DNA from: Candidatus Solibacter sp.
GTDB lineage: Bacteria; Acidobacteriota; Terriglobia; Bryobacterales; Bryobacteraceae
Length of the DNA: 53,742 nucleotides
Reading direction: 5' to 3'
Assembly (NCBI GenBank): GCA_013822245.1
Contig: PNKE01000063.1
Span: 1-53,742, forward strand
A program made the position numbers and the translations under genes. A model generated the notes under the pieces. That model was not told where the DNA came from. It saw nothing but the letters and a program-made list of their open reading frames with translations, and did no database searches. Below, piece by piece: positions 16,357 through 24,739 of the stretch; position 1 is the stretch's first letter, and every line of letters starts with the position of its first letter.

Positions 16357-18738
16357 CTATGGGGAAACGGTGACGGTCCTTTTCACGTCGCCGGCCGAGA
16401 TCTCAATCGTGGAACTCGACACTCCCTGGCGCACTCGCATCCACCAGAGGTTCGGGTAAAGCGTGGACGGCTGCAGGGTGGCGGTTGAAACATACTGTGT
16501 GCCGTCGGAGATCAGGGCGCCTCCCGTGACCACGGTCGCGGTGGGGACAACATTGGAGATCGCCACACCTGAGACATCGTGCAGGCGGACATAGTAACTG
16601 GTGGAGGAGAATTCAATGAAGCCGATCTGGGAGACCGTATTGGTCCTGACGGCCATCCAATAGGGCACGCGCGTTTCAACGCCGGTTTCGGTTTCCCGGA
16701 AAACGACGAAGCCCTGGTAGTTGCCTGGCTCGTACAAGCCATTCCAGACGAGCACTGGTCCGGCGATTTCGCCGGGGCTGAGGGTGATGGCGGTGCCGGT
16801 GAGCAGCGGCTTGACCTCGTTGGCGGACTGGATCTCGACCGAATAGCCGCGGGTTTCCCTTGAGACGTTCTTCACGATGACCTGTTTCCAAACATCGAGG
16901 GTGGAGTCCTGAAGCCCGAACGACAGCGAGGTGGGCCGGGCGGTCAGCGTGTTCTGGAGAGCGGCCTCGACATTCAGCGCGCCGGCTCCGGCCTTCATCA
17001 CATCCTGGACGCCGCCGTTGGCGTCCGGCAGGGGTCTGGCGGAGTTGACGATAAGCGAGCGGTAGTCGTCGCCGTAGAGGCCGGGGCGGGTGGCCTTGAC
17101 CACGGCCGCGGCGCCGGCGACCATTGGGGCCGAGAAACTGGTGCCCGAGGTGGTGACGTAACCGTCAGAGGAGTAGAGACGGCCGCCGGCGTTGATGGTT
17201 TGTCCGGCGGTATAGACGCCGCTGCCGGTGGCGACGAGGTCGGGCTTGATGGCGTGGCCGATTGACGGGCCGAGGCTGGAGAAAGTGCTGAGCTTATTGG
17301 GGTCCTGGGCGACGGCGAAGCGGACTTTGACGGTATAGGTCCTGGCCTCATCGGCTTCCTTTGCCGCGGCGGCGGCGGCTTCCCTGAGTTTGAGACCATC
17401 GTCGTAGCTGATGAAGACAGCCGCCACGACCGGCTCGCCGGGTCTTTCTTCCACGGACATTGTCACCAGGGCGTTGGGGGTGGGGTCCTCACCGCGGTTG
17501 TAAACGACGGCCGTCCTGGCTCCCCGCAGGTAGGCGTGGCGGAGCTTGTCGGTGAAAAAGCAGTCGCCGCGTTTGATGAGGGGGATCCTTCCCTCGAAGG
17601 CGCCTTCGGGAACGACAGCGGGGTTGCAGAGCTGGCTGGTGGAGTCGAACTGGGTGACGTCGATGAGCACGCCCTCGATGTTGGGGGACTCAATGGAAGC
17701 GTTGGTGGAGGCCAAGGCGCCGAGGATCTCTCCGTCAGGCAGCACAACGGCCGGGCTCAAGCTGATGCGGTTATTCAGAGTGGAGCCGACGCCGAGGACC
17801 AGGGGCGCCGAGGCCGCGCCATCCATGGACATGATCTCGGGACCGTCGTTGCCGGCCGAGTTGACGACGATCATGCCGGCTTCGGCCATGCGGTTGGCGG
17901 TTTCGGAGAGGATATCATCGGGGAACTCGAAGAAGGCCTGGGAGCCGAGGCTGATGTTGACGACATCCATCTGGTCTCTGATGGCGAATTCGAGGGCCTG
18001 CACGACGAAATCGGTGGGGATGGCGGTGGAGCCGGAGCGCGAGACCTTATAGACACCGAGGAAGGCGTCGGGAGCAAAGCCGGATATGACGCCGCGCGGG
18101 GATTCATGTTCGACGCCGGCGGCGATCATGGCGGTGGCGGTGCCGTGGCCGTAGGTGTCGGCGACCGTGCCCGCGTCGAACGTCCGGGCGGCGATGATCT
18201 TGTTGGAAGTGAAGGCCTGGTTGGCGCCGTCGTTAGCGGAGTTGGATGCCTGCGGGAAGCCCTCCGGGGCCTGCATCCAATCGGGCGCCTTGAAGCCGGG
18301 GTGGCCGGCCTGGATGCCGGTGTCTAGAACGCCGACTCGAACGCCCTTGCCGCGGTTGCCGGCGGCTTGCCAAGCCTGGCGGACGTGGTGGATGTCGAGC
18401 GAGCGGTCGAGATGGAGTTTGAGGTCGCGCGAGGGCTGGACCTTTTTCACTCCCGGCAGAGAGGCGAGCAGGGGCAGCGAGCCTTGGGCGGCTTCGACGA
18501 TGAGGGCGTTGACGCCGAGTTCGAGGCGGGCCACGATTCTGGCGTCGCGGGCAGCGGAACGGATGGCTCGTTCGATTGATGAGTGCTGGCGGCCGATCGC
18601 CTGGCGGCGGGCCTGGCGGTCCTGGCGGGGCGAAACGATTGCGGGCGCCTCAGTGAGTTCAACGATATAACGGACCGGTTCGGCGGCCCAGGATGCCGCC
18701 ATCGCGGCCATCAGTGCGAAGAAGGTGCGCAATGTCAT
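16357..18738 (-). CDS. Secreted subtilisin-like serine protease (S8) with PA insertion
   Basis: 793 aa with a signal peptide (LRTFFALMAAMAASWAAE). An I9-type inhibitory propeptide region spans about 22-110. The S8 catalytic domain has D139 (GVLDTG), H198 (YGHGTA), oxyanion-hole N294 (NSAGNDGP) and S534 (SGTSFSAPMVAG). A PA-type domain (about 345-460; RIPLIKRGDCFF, FISYDDG) is inserted between His and Ser, as in PA-containing subtilases. After about 590 there are beta-rich Fn3/Ig-like repeats to the C-terminus, with no sorting signal seen. It is probably an extracellular protease that matures by autocleavage. It has its own promoter with an embedded palindrome and is convergent with the receptor gene. 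Confidence 0.93.
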   Translation of the reverse strand: MTLRTFFALMAAMAASWAAEPVRYIVELTEAPAIVSPRQDRQARRQAIGRQHSSIERAIRSAARDARIVARLELGVNALIVEAAQGSLPLLASLPGVKKVQPSRDLKLHLDRSLDIHHVRQAWQAAGNRGKGVRVGVLDTGIQAGHPGFKAPDWMQAPEGFPQASNSANDGANQAFTSNKIIAARTFDAGTVADTYGHGTATAMIAAGVEHESPRGVISGFAPDAFLGVYKVSRSGSTAIPTDFVVQALEFAIRDQMDVVNISLGSQAFFEFPDDILSETANRMAEAGMIVVNSAGNDGPEIMSMDGAASAPLVLGVGSTLNNRISLSPAVVLPDGEILGALASTNASIESPNIEGVLIDVTQFDSTSQLCNPAVVPEGAFEGRIPLIKRGDCFFTDKLRHAYLRGARTAVVYNRGEDPTPNALVTMSVEERPGEPVVAAVFISYDDGLKLREAAAAAAKEADEARTYTVKVRFAVAQDPNKLSTFSSLGPSIGHAIKPDLVATGSGVYTAGQTINAGGRLYSSDGYVTTSGTSFSAPMVAGAAAVVKATRPGLYGDDYRSLIVNSARPLPDANGGVQDVMKAGAGALNVEAALQNTLTARPTSLSFGLQDSTLDVWKQVIVKNVSRETRGYSVEIQSANEVKPLLTGTAITLSPGEIAGPVLVWNGLYEPGNYQGFVVFRETETGVETRVPYWMAVRTNTVSQIGFIEFSSTSYYVRLHDVSGVAISNVVPTATVVTGGALISDGTQYVSTATLQPSTLYPNLWWMRVRQGVSSSTIEISAGDVKRTVTVSP

Positions 18739-18795
18739 TAGTCAGCCTATGGATCTCAAACCCTATCCCCTTAGACTTACACTCTCATCGGCAGG

Positions 18796-18823
18796 TTTAC
18801 AGGATTGCATAAATTCCTGTCAA
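18796..18823 (-). promoter_or_regulatory. Subtilase promoter with palindromic operator in the spacer
   Basis: On the minus strand a perfect -35 TTGACA (18818-18823) is followed by 16 bases and TGTAAA (18796-18801, 4/6 match to -10), about 58 bases upstream of the subtilase ATG. The inverted repeat ACAGGA-N10-TCCTGT (18799-18820) fills the spacer and overlaps both hexamers, which is a typical position for a repressor site. The regulator is unknown. Confidence 0.6.
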
Positions 18824-18868
18824 CCCTGACGGGGAGAGGCCGGCTATCTTCGGGATAGGCGTCGACCG

Positions 18869-19075
18869 CTATCTTGAGGATACAGCCGGACGGGGCTCGA
18901 TGCGGCCGGCGCGGAAAGATTCGACGAAGCGCTCGGGGTCGTCCATCTGGTGTTCGATGCGGAGGGTGCCGGAGATCAGGTACAGCAGGGCGAGGGGGAT
19001 GCCGATGACGGTGATCGACAGCAGCCAGAAGAAAAGCCAACTGCCCATGAACTCGTATCGAACGATTTTTGACAT
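18869..19075 (-). CDS. Small two-helix membrane protein downstream of LytS-type kinase
   Basis: 68 aa from ATG 19075, preceded by a strong AAGGAGAATCGT. Residues about 11-36 are hydrophobic (GSWLFFWLLSITVIGIPLALLYLI), enough for one or two helices. The soluble charged tail (IEHQMDDPERFVESFRAGR) resembles short linkers after membrane anchors. It lies only 13 bases past the sensor-kinase stop, so co-transcription is almost certain. No family recognised. The strong ribosome site and operon position argue it is real. It may modulate the kinase or its membrane domain (inference). Confidence 0.65.
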   Translation of the reverse strand: MSKIVRYEFMGSWLFFWLLSITVIGIPLALLYLISGTLRIEHQMDDPERFVESFRAGRIEPRPAVSSR

Positions 19076-19088
19076 ACGATTCTCCTTA

Positions 19089-20375
19089 TCAGCGGACCGG
19101 GATATCGATTTCGGTGCGGGTGCCGTGGCCGGGGCGCGAATCGATGGTGAGGCGGTAGTTGTCGCCGAACAGGACGTGGAGGCGTTCGTTGACGTTGGAG
19201 ACGCCGATGCCGGCCTGTTCGAGAAGTGTGGCGAGGCGGGATTCCTCGATACCGGCGCCGTCGTCCTCGACGATCAACTGGACGCGGCCGGGTTCTGAGC
19301 GCTGGACGGCGAGGCGGATCTGGCCGCCGTGGACCTGATTGGCGAGGCCGTGGCGGATGGAGTTTTCGACGATGGGCTGGAGGAGCATGGCGGGGATCTG
19401 GGCGTCGAGGGCGGCGGGGTCGATCTCCTTGACGACTTTGAGTTTGTCGCCGAAGCGAACGGTTTCGATGGAGAGGTAGTCGTCGATGAACTGGATTTCG
19501 TCGCGCAGGGGGGTGAATGAGTCCGTTTTGCGCAGCAGGCGGCGGAGGATGGAGGAGAGGCGGTGGACGACGCGGCGGGCCTCTTCGGGGCGGGTGCGGA
19601 TGAGGGAGCTGACGGTGTTGAGGGTATTGAAGAGGAAGTGGGGGTTGATCTGGCTGGAAAGGGCCGAGAGGCGGGCCTGGACAAGGAGGCGTTCCTTGGA
19701 TTCGAGGAGGCGTTCGTTGCGGGCGCTGTTCCAGACCTTGAGGGGAATGGTGACGGCGAAGACGGTGGTGAGGAAGGCGGCCGAGGTGATGAGGAAGCCG
19801 CCGCCCATGGCGTAGGGGGTGAAGAGGTAGCGGCCCTGGAACAGTTCGGAGGCGAGGAAGCGGAGCAGTTCGGCGAGCAGCAGGGAGACCAGGACAAGGA
19901 TATGGTAGACGCGGCGCTGGCGCTCGGAGGGATAGCGGATGAGGCGGTAGATGGAGAGGTCGAAAAAGGGAGAGAAGCGCCAGATTTCGTCGTGGCGGGG
20001 GGCGAGGTCGCGGAGCAGGCCGCCGATGACGCCGACGGCGGCGTAGAGGGGCATGGAGAGGAACTCGCCGCTGAGCATGGCGGGCAGAGCGCAGGCGGCG
20101 CCGGCGACGAGACCGGAGATGTAGCCGCCGACGATACCGGCGACGATGGAGCCTTCGAGCGAGAGGTCGGCGCCGAGGTATGCGCCGGAACTGAGGCGGA
20201 AACTGGCGCCGGTGGCGCAGAACACGGCAATGCCGAGGGCGATCTGGAGGCGTTCGAGGGTGGTGCGGTCCTCGCGGAGCAGGAGATTGAGGAAGCGGGA
20301 GGAGCGGGACAGGATGCTGGCGAAGGAGGCCGCGACGGCCAGTTTCACCAACAGAATGATGATTTGCTGCTCCAT
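19089..20375 (-). CDS. LytS/YehU-type sensor histidine kinase
   Basis: 428 aa. The N-terminal half has about six to seven membrane segments (to about residue 212) like the 5TM-5TMR_LYT sensor module. A short coiled segment leads to the His_kinase signature SSQINPHFLFNTLN, with H246 as phosphate acceptor. An HATPase domain follows, with N-box VENSIRHGL, G1 EDDGAGIEE and GIGVSNVNERL. This family signals to LytTR response regulators, yet no response regulator is adjacent, so it is an orphan here. The family senses envelope state or small metabolites. The neighbouring ribA is divergent. The 68-aa membrane protein gene follows in the same transcript. Confidence 0.9.
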   Translation of the reverse strand: MEQQIIILLVKLAVAASFASILSRSSRFLNLLLREDRTTLERLQIALGIAVFCATGASFRLSSGAYLGADLSLEGSIVAGIVGGYISGLVAGAACALPAMLSGEFLSMPLYAAVGVIGGLLRDLAPRHDEIWRFSPFFDLSIYRLIRYPSERQRRVYHILVLVSLLLAELLRFLASELFQGRYLFTPYAMGGGFLITSAAFLTTVFAVTIPLKVWNSARNERLLESKERLLVQARLSALSSQINPHFLFNTLNTVSSLIRTRPEEARRVVHRLSSILRRLLRKTDSFTPLRDEIQFIDDYLSIETVRFGDKLKVVKEIDPAALDAQIPAMLLQPIVENSIRHGLANQVHGGQIRLAVQRSEPGRVQLIVEDDGAGIEESRLATLLEQAGIGVSNVNERLHVLFGDNYRLTIDSRPGHGTRTEIDIPVR

Positions 20376-20463
20376 AAACTTGGCGCGGGCGGGCGCCGGG
20401 TTCCGCCGCCGCGAAGAAACGGGGGCAGAGGCCCATTATAGAATGGTAGTTTCAGGCAAGTGA

Positions 20464-21084
20464 ATGAACGGCAAACCGCCAGCGCGCATCAAGAAAGTGG
20501 CCGAGGCCGATTTTCCGACCGAATACGGCCATTTCCGGATTCACGGCTTCGAGGGCATCCACCGGGAAGAAGTGGAGGTCGAGGAGATTGTGGCGATCGT
20601 GATGGGCGACATCGCGGGCGAGGACCCGGTGCTGGTGCGGATTCACTCACAGTGTCTGACGGGCGACGTGTTTCACAGCCTGAGGTGCGACTGCCGGGCG
20701 CAGTTGGAACTGGCGCTGGAGACAGTGGCGGCGTCGGGGCGCGGGATGGTGATCTACGAGCAGATGGAAGGCCGGGGTATCGGGCTGTTGAACAAATTGC
20801 GGGCCTATGAGTTGCAGGATGCGGGGGCCGACACGGTGGAGGCGAACGAGCAACTTGGGTTTGAGGCGGATTTGAGGGCGTACGAAGCGCCAGCGGCGGT
20901 GCTGAACTACTTCGGCGTCAAGAGCGTGCGGCTGATGACGAACAATCCTGGGAAGATCACGGCGCTGGAAGACGAGGGGATCCGGGTGGTGGAGCGGGTG
21001 CCGTGCCAGGTGCAGCGCGGGGACCAGAGCGACGGCTATCTGCGGACGAAGAAAAACCGCATGGGCCACCTGCTGGAGTTGTAA
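20464..21084 (+). CDS. ribA: GTP cyclohydrolase II (stand-alone RibA)
   Basis: 206 aa, the size of a single-domain RibA rather than a RibBA fusion. Zinc ligands C64, C75 and C77 (SQC-x10-CDC) have the same spacing as the E. coli enzyme. The GTP-binding and catalytic segment EGRGIGLLNKLRAYELQD and DTVEANEQLGF are intact. It converts GTP to 2,5-diamino-6-ribosylamino-pyrimidinone phosphate, the first step of riboflavin synthesis. The ribosome site ahead of ATG 20464 is weak (GGCAAG). It is divergent from the sensor kinase and convergent with the FecR-like gene. No other rib gene is near. Confidence 0.93.
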   Translation: MNGKPPARIKKVAEADFPTEYGHFRIHGFEGIHREEVEVEEIVAIVMGDIAGEDPVLVRIHSQCLTGDVFHSLRCDCRAQLELALETVAASGRGMVIYEQMEGRGIGLLNKLRAYELQDAGADTVEANEQLGFEADLRAYEAPAAVLNYFGVKSVRLMTNNPGKITALEDEGIRVVERVPCQVQRGDQSDGYLRTKKNRMGHLLEL

Positions 21085-21121
21085 GAAGGGCGAACCGGGA
21101 CGGGCGGCCGGCCCGAGCGGA

Positions 21122-21997
21122 TTAGCGAGACATGGTGGCGAAGAAGATGCCCGCGCCGGCGCCGCCGGCGATGGCGGCGATCAGGGCAACCTTGGCGCCG
21201 GAACTCATGCCGCCCCCCTGACCGCCAGAGCTCCGAGGCGACGAGGATCCGGGTTTCGAGGAGCCGGACTGGCCGGTGGGCCGGGCGGCGCCGCCCTGGC
21301 CTGCCGGGACGAGACGGGCGACTTCGATGACCTGGCCCGTACGGCCTGAAGCCGGCAGCGCCATGCCGGTGACTTCGACGCGACGGCCGGCAAACGGGGC
21401 GGCGTTGGCGCCGCGCAGTTCAGCATCGACGTTGGTGATCTCATCGCGGACGATCCAGCGTCCCCCATCCAGGCGGAGGGGGCCGGTCATGGTGGAAGTT
21501 CGGTCGTTGGCGGCCGCGGGGGAGATCGCCAGGGGCTTGCCGGGCAGAACCCGGGCCAACAGGACGCCCTCGCGGTTGGTGACCTGGACTTCGCCGCCGA
21601 AGGCGCCAACCTGAAGCTGGCCGCTCTGGAGATAGAACTGGGTGCGGGCGCCGGCTTGCGGCCGGACGTGGAAATCGAGAGCGCTCACAGGGTAGGCTCC
21701 GGAGTTGGCGATGACGCCGCCGCCTGAGCGCAGTTCCATCGCCTGGCCACTGAAGCGGGCCTCGCTGCCCGGCGCGAGCGTGGCGGTGGCGCCGCGCGCG
21801 AGTCTGACGCGGACCTCGGCCGAGAGCGCCTTGACGAGGCTACCGGCTTCCAGGTTCGCGTTGCCCTGGATGGTTGCCTGATTCACCTGGAGCGCGCCTT
21901 CGGAAACCGCGACGCCGATCACCGGACCGGCCGCGATCCCAACCGCGGACAACGCCGCAAGCGAGAATACAAATCCTGCCACGAGACTTTTAGACAC
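21122..21997 (-). CDS. FecR-like exported protein with C-terminal membrane anchor
   Basis: 291 aa when started at GTG 21997, which has AAGGG nine bases upstream and begins directly with a signal sequence (SKSLVAGFVFSLAALSAVG). An in-frame ATG at 22048 would add 17 residues but has no ribosome site. The middle is an all-beta FecR-type region: VRLARGATATLAPGSEARFSG, then the IANSGAYPVSALDFHVRP segment and LQVGAFGGEVQVTNREG. A long Gly/Ser/Pro-rich linker (about 215-262) follows, then a terminal hydrophobic helix with ATMSR at the end. FecR-like proteins in this phylum occur without sigma-factor partners, and none is seen here. It may be envelope associated. Function unknown. Confidence 0.7.
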   Translation of the reverse strand: MSKSLVAGFVFSLAALSAVGIAAGPVIGVAVSEGALQVNQATIQGNANLEAGSLVKALSAEVRVRLARGATATLAPGSEARFSGQAMELRSGGGVIANSGAYPVSALDFHVRPQAGARTQFYLQSGQLQVGAFGGEVQVTNREGVLLARVLPGKPLAISPAAANDRTSTMTGPLRLDGGRWIVRDEITNVDAELRGANAAPFAGRRVEVTGMALPASGRTGQVIEVARLVPAGQGGAARPTGQSGSSKPGSSSPRSSGGQGGGMSSGAKVALIAAIAGGAGAGIFFATMSR

Positions 21998-22219
21998 GCC
22001 TTGAATCCCTTCAGCCTTCGGGAATTGCGGCGGAATTTGAGCCGCCATTAGTAGGTTAGTCGACAGCCCGGCGGCGTGACAAGCGGTTTGACAGCCCGTG
22101 GAGGAAGTCGCGTGCGGACAAGCGGGGCTTCAACACGGGCTGTTAACTGGCGCCGGACGGGTGCGGGCCATGCGGCGGGGCGGGTGGTACAATCGCGGAA
22201 TCGCCGGAGGCCTTTTGTT

Positions 22220-23497
22220 TTGAACCGTTTCGCCGAATCGCGCGTGGCCGCCGCGGCACTGGCCGCCGCCTGGGCGGCGGCTGCTGGACCGCTTGCGTAT
22301 GTCGCCGTCCAGCGGGCCGCGATCCAGCGTGGCGTCACCGGGGCCGCGGATTTCGAGGAAGCCAGGCGGGCGTGCGCGGGGGATGCGGGCAATGCGGAGT
22401 GTGCGGCGCGGCTGGCGGTGGCGGCGGAGAGGTATGGGGTGGATCCGCTTGAGTTCTGGGACAGGGCGGTGGATCTGAACCGCTACGATGCGGCGCTACT
22501 GATTCAGTCGGCTTTGGCGCACGAGGCGGCGGGCGAACTGGACAAGGCGGAGAGGCTGTTGGTTGAAGCCGCCGAACGGAGCAGGACATGGCTGCCGAGA
22601 TGGTCGCTGGCGAACTTCCATTTCCGGCGCGGCAGGCCGGGCGAGGTGGCGAAGTGGGCGCGGTTGGCGCTCGAACGGGGCCATGGAGACCGGGCGCCGC
22701 TGTTCGGGCTGTGCCGGGCTGCTGGGATGTCCTATGCGGAAATCCTGGACCGGGTGGTTGGCGCGCGGGATATTGCGGGGATTGAGGCGTATATGCGGCT
22801 GGTGAGGGCGGAGGCGAGCGGGGAGGCTGCCGGGGAGTTGGCTCGGGCGGCGGAGATGCTGCTGGAGGCGCAGGGGGGAGGGGCGATTTCGAGGTCGGGC
22901 GGCGACGAGTTGGCGCTGGCGAGCGAGACACTTGTACGATTCGATGATCACGTACGTGCGTGGATCATCTGGCAGCGATTGATCGAGCGGGGCGCATTGG
23001 GCGATGTGAAGGGGAGAGACGGCGGGGCGCTGCTCGATGTGGGGTTCACGGGCCGCGCGATGGCTGCTCCAGGATTTGGGTGGGCGATGGCGGGGGAGGA
23101 GGGGACGGAGATTCTGGCGGGGTCGCCGCCGGGAATGGCGAAGATCGAGATGAGCGGCGGCCAGCCGGAGAGCTTTGCCGTGCTGTCGCAGAGGGTGAGG
23201 CTGGATGGCGGGGGCAGGTGGGCGCTGCGGTTTGAAACGGCGGCGAGTGGGGACCGGCCGGCGGATGGGCACTTCCTTTGGGTGTTGGCGAGAGAAGAGG
23301 CGGGACTGGAGGATGGGGCGGCCGGGCGGGCGTGGCAGGTCGAGCCGGACTGGACGGAAGCGTGCGCGGCATGGGAAGCGGAGGGCGGCTTCTGGCGGCT
23401 AAGCCTTGTCTACCGCCGTCCGCTGGGCTCGGCGAGGTGGAGCGGGGAACTGCGCATCCGGGATCTGACACTGAGGCGGGAGGGGGCGCGGCGGTGA
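22220..23497 (+). CDS. TPR-like membrane-anchored protein of polysaccharide operon
   Basis: 425 aa from TTG 22220, chosen because GGAGG lies nine bases upstream and the protein then opens with a membrane anchor (SRVAAAALAAAWAAAAGPLAYVAV). A GTG at 22076 is possible but lacks a ribosome site. Residues about 40-220 show helix-turn-helix repeats with TPR spacing (AALLIQSALAHEAAGELDKAERLLVEAA is one unit). The last 150 residues are beta-rich (FAVLSQRVRLDGGGRWALRFE). The gene overlaps the next one by GTGA, indicating translational coupling to the O-antigen-ligase-like protein. In many bacteria such TPR proteins accompany Wzy/ligase proteins. The specific function is not known. Confidence 0.7.
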   Translation: MNRFAESRVAAAALAAAWAAAAGPLAYVAVQRAAIQRGVTGAADFEEARRACAGDAGNAECAARLAVAAERYGVDPLEFWDRAVDLNRYDAALLIQSALAHEAAGELDKAERLLVEAAERSRTWLPRWSLANFHFRRGRPGEVAKWARLALERGHGDRAPLFGLCRAAGMSYAEILDRVVGARDIAGIEAYMRLVRAEASGEAAGELARAAEMLLEAQGGGAISRSGGDELALASETLVRFDDHVRAWIIWQRLIERGALGDVKGRDGGALLDVGFTGRAMAAPGFGWAMAGEEGTEILAGSPPGMAKIEMSGGQPESFAVLSQRVRLDGGGRWALRFETAASGDRPADGHFLWVLAREEAGLEDGAAGRAWQVEPDWTEACAAWEAEGGFWRLSLVYRRPLGSARWSGELRIRDLTLRREGARR

Positions 23498-24735
23498 CGG
23501 CGAAACCGGGCTTCGAGGCGAAGGCGGCGGCGTGGGGCGTGTGCCTGCTGCTGGGCTTCGGGCTGGCGACGCTGTGGGTGCGGGAGCGGTGGGCGGTGGC
23601 GGCGTTTCAATCCGGGTTCATGGCATTGGGGCTGGGATTGCTGGTCTGGAGGGTGGCGAGGCCGTTTCCGATTTCCGGCGGTTGGGTGCTGTTGCCGCTG
23701 GCGGGATTGGCCGGGTGGGCGGGAGTGCAGATCGCGCTTGGCTGGACGGTCCATCAATTCACCACGTTGGACGCGATGACGGAATACGCGGCGCATTGCG
23801 CAGCGGCGGCGGTGATGCTGGTAGCCGTGTCAAGGACCGGGATCCGGCAGCGGCTGGTTTCGGTGTGGCTGTGGGGATCGACGCTGATTGCGGCGCAGGC
23901 GCTGTTGCAGGTGATGACGGGCGAGGGCAGGGCGTTCTGGCTGTTCGAGACGGGATACGGGAACGAGGTGCTGGGCCCGTTTGTGTACAAGAACAAGTTT
24001 GCGCAGTTTGCAGAACTGGTGATGCCGCTGGCGTTGTACAGGGGACTGGCCGGGGGGGTGAAGTCGAGGGTGGCTCTGGTGCCGGCGGCGGTGATGTTTT
24101 CGGCGGTGGTGGCGAGCGGGTCGAGGTCGGGGGTGATTTTGTTGATTCTGGAGTTGTTCGCGGTGTTGGCGGTGTGCTGGCGGCGGGGCCTGATTGGCGG
24201 CAGGCGCGCCGGGTGGATCGCGGCGCCGGCGGCGGGGCTGTTCGTGTTGTGGGGGACGCTGGCCGGGTGGGACCTGCTGTTCGAACGGCTGCTGACGCTG
24301 GACCCGCTGAGCGATTACCGGTGGCCGGTGATGGCGAGCAGCCTGCAGATGGCGCGCGATCACATCTGGTTCGGGACGGGCATGGGAACCTGGCCGCTGG
24401 CGTATCCGGCGTATGCGACGTTCGACATTGGGGTGGTGGTGAACCAGGCGCATTGCGACTGGCTCCAGTGGCTGGGCGAGGGCGGGATCGTGATGCTGGG
24501 GTTGAAGACGTGGCTGTTGGGCGGGCTGGCGTGGAGGGCGTGGGGTTCGGTATGGGGGATGGGCTTATTGTTCGTGATGGCCCACGCGGCGGTGGACTAT
24601 CCGTTCCACCAGTTGCCGGCGTTCACGGCGTTCGTGATCCTGACGGCGATGCTGGCGGGTGCGGAGGCGGACGAATCGAGGCGGCGGGCGGGGCGAGAGC
24701 GGCTTGACACTCCGGCGCGGGGTTCCGCACAGTAG
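23494..24735 (+). CDS. O-antigen ligase/Wzy-type polymerase family membrane protein
   Basis: 413 aa from GTG 23494; the frame stays open upstream but that stretch lies inside the previous gene, and GGGAGGGGG precedes this start. About 11-12 membrane segments. The Wzy_C-type region shows FVYKNKFAQFAELVMPL, SGSRSGVILLI and, in the large periplasmic loop, DHIWFGTGMGTW and NQAHCDWLQWLGEGG. This loop pattern (GxGxG..., NxxHxxxLQ...GE) is typical of WaaL/Wzy proteins that join lipid-linked oligosaccharides. It probably polymerises or ligates a surface polysaccharide at the periplasmic face. It is followed after four bases by a Wza-like export gene. Confidence 0.85.
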   Translation: MTAKPGFEAKAAAWGVCLLLGFGLATLWVRERWAVAAFQSGFMALGLGLLVWRVARPFPISGGWVLLPLAGLAGWAGVQIALGWTVHQFTTLDAMTEYAAHCAAAAVMLVAVSRTGIRQRLVSVWLWGSTLIAAQALLQVMTGEGRAFWLFETGYGNEVLGPFVYKNKFAQFAELVMPLALYRGLAGGVKSRVALVPAAVMFSAVVASGSRSGVILLILELFAVLAVCWRRGLIGGRRAGWIAAPAAGLFVLWGTLAGWDLLFERLLTLDPLSDYRWPVMASSLQMARDHIWFGTGMGTWPLAYPAYATFDIGVVVNQAHCDWLQWLGEGGIVMLGLKTWLLGGLAWRAWGSVWGMGLLFVMAHAAVDYPFHQLPAFTAFVILTAMLAGAEADESRRRAGRERLDTPARGSAQ

Positions 24736-24739
24736 GGGT

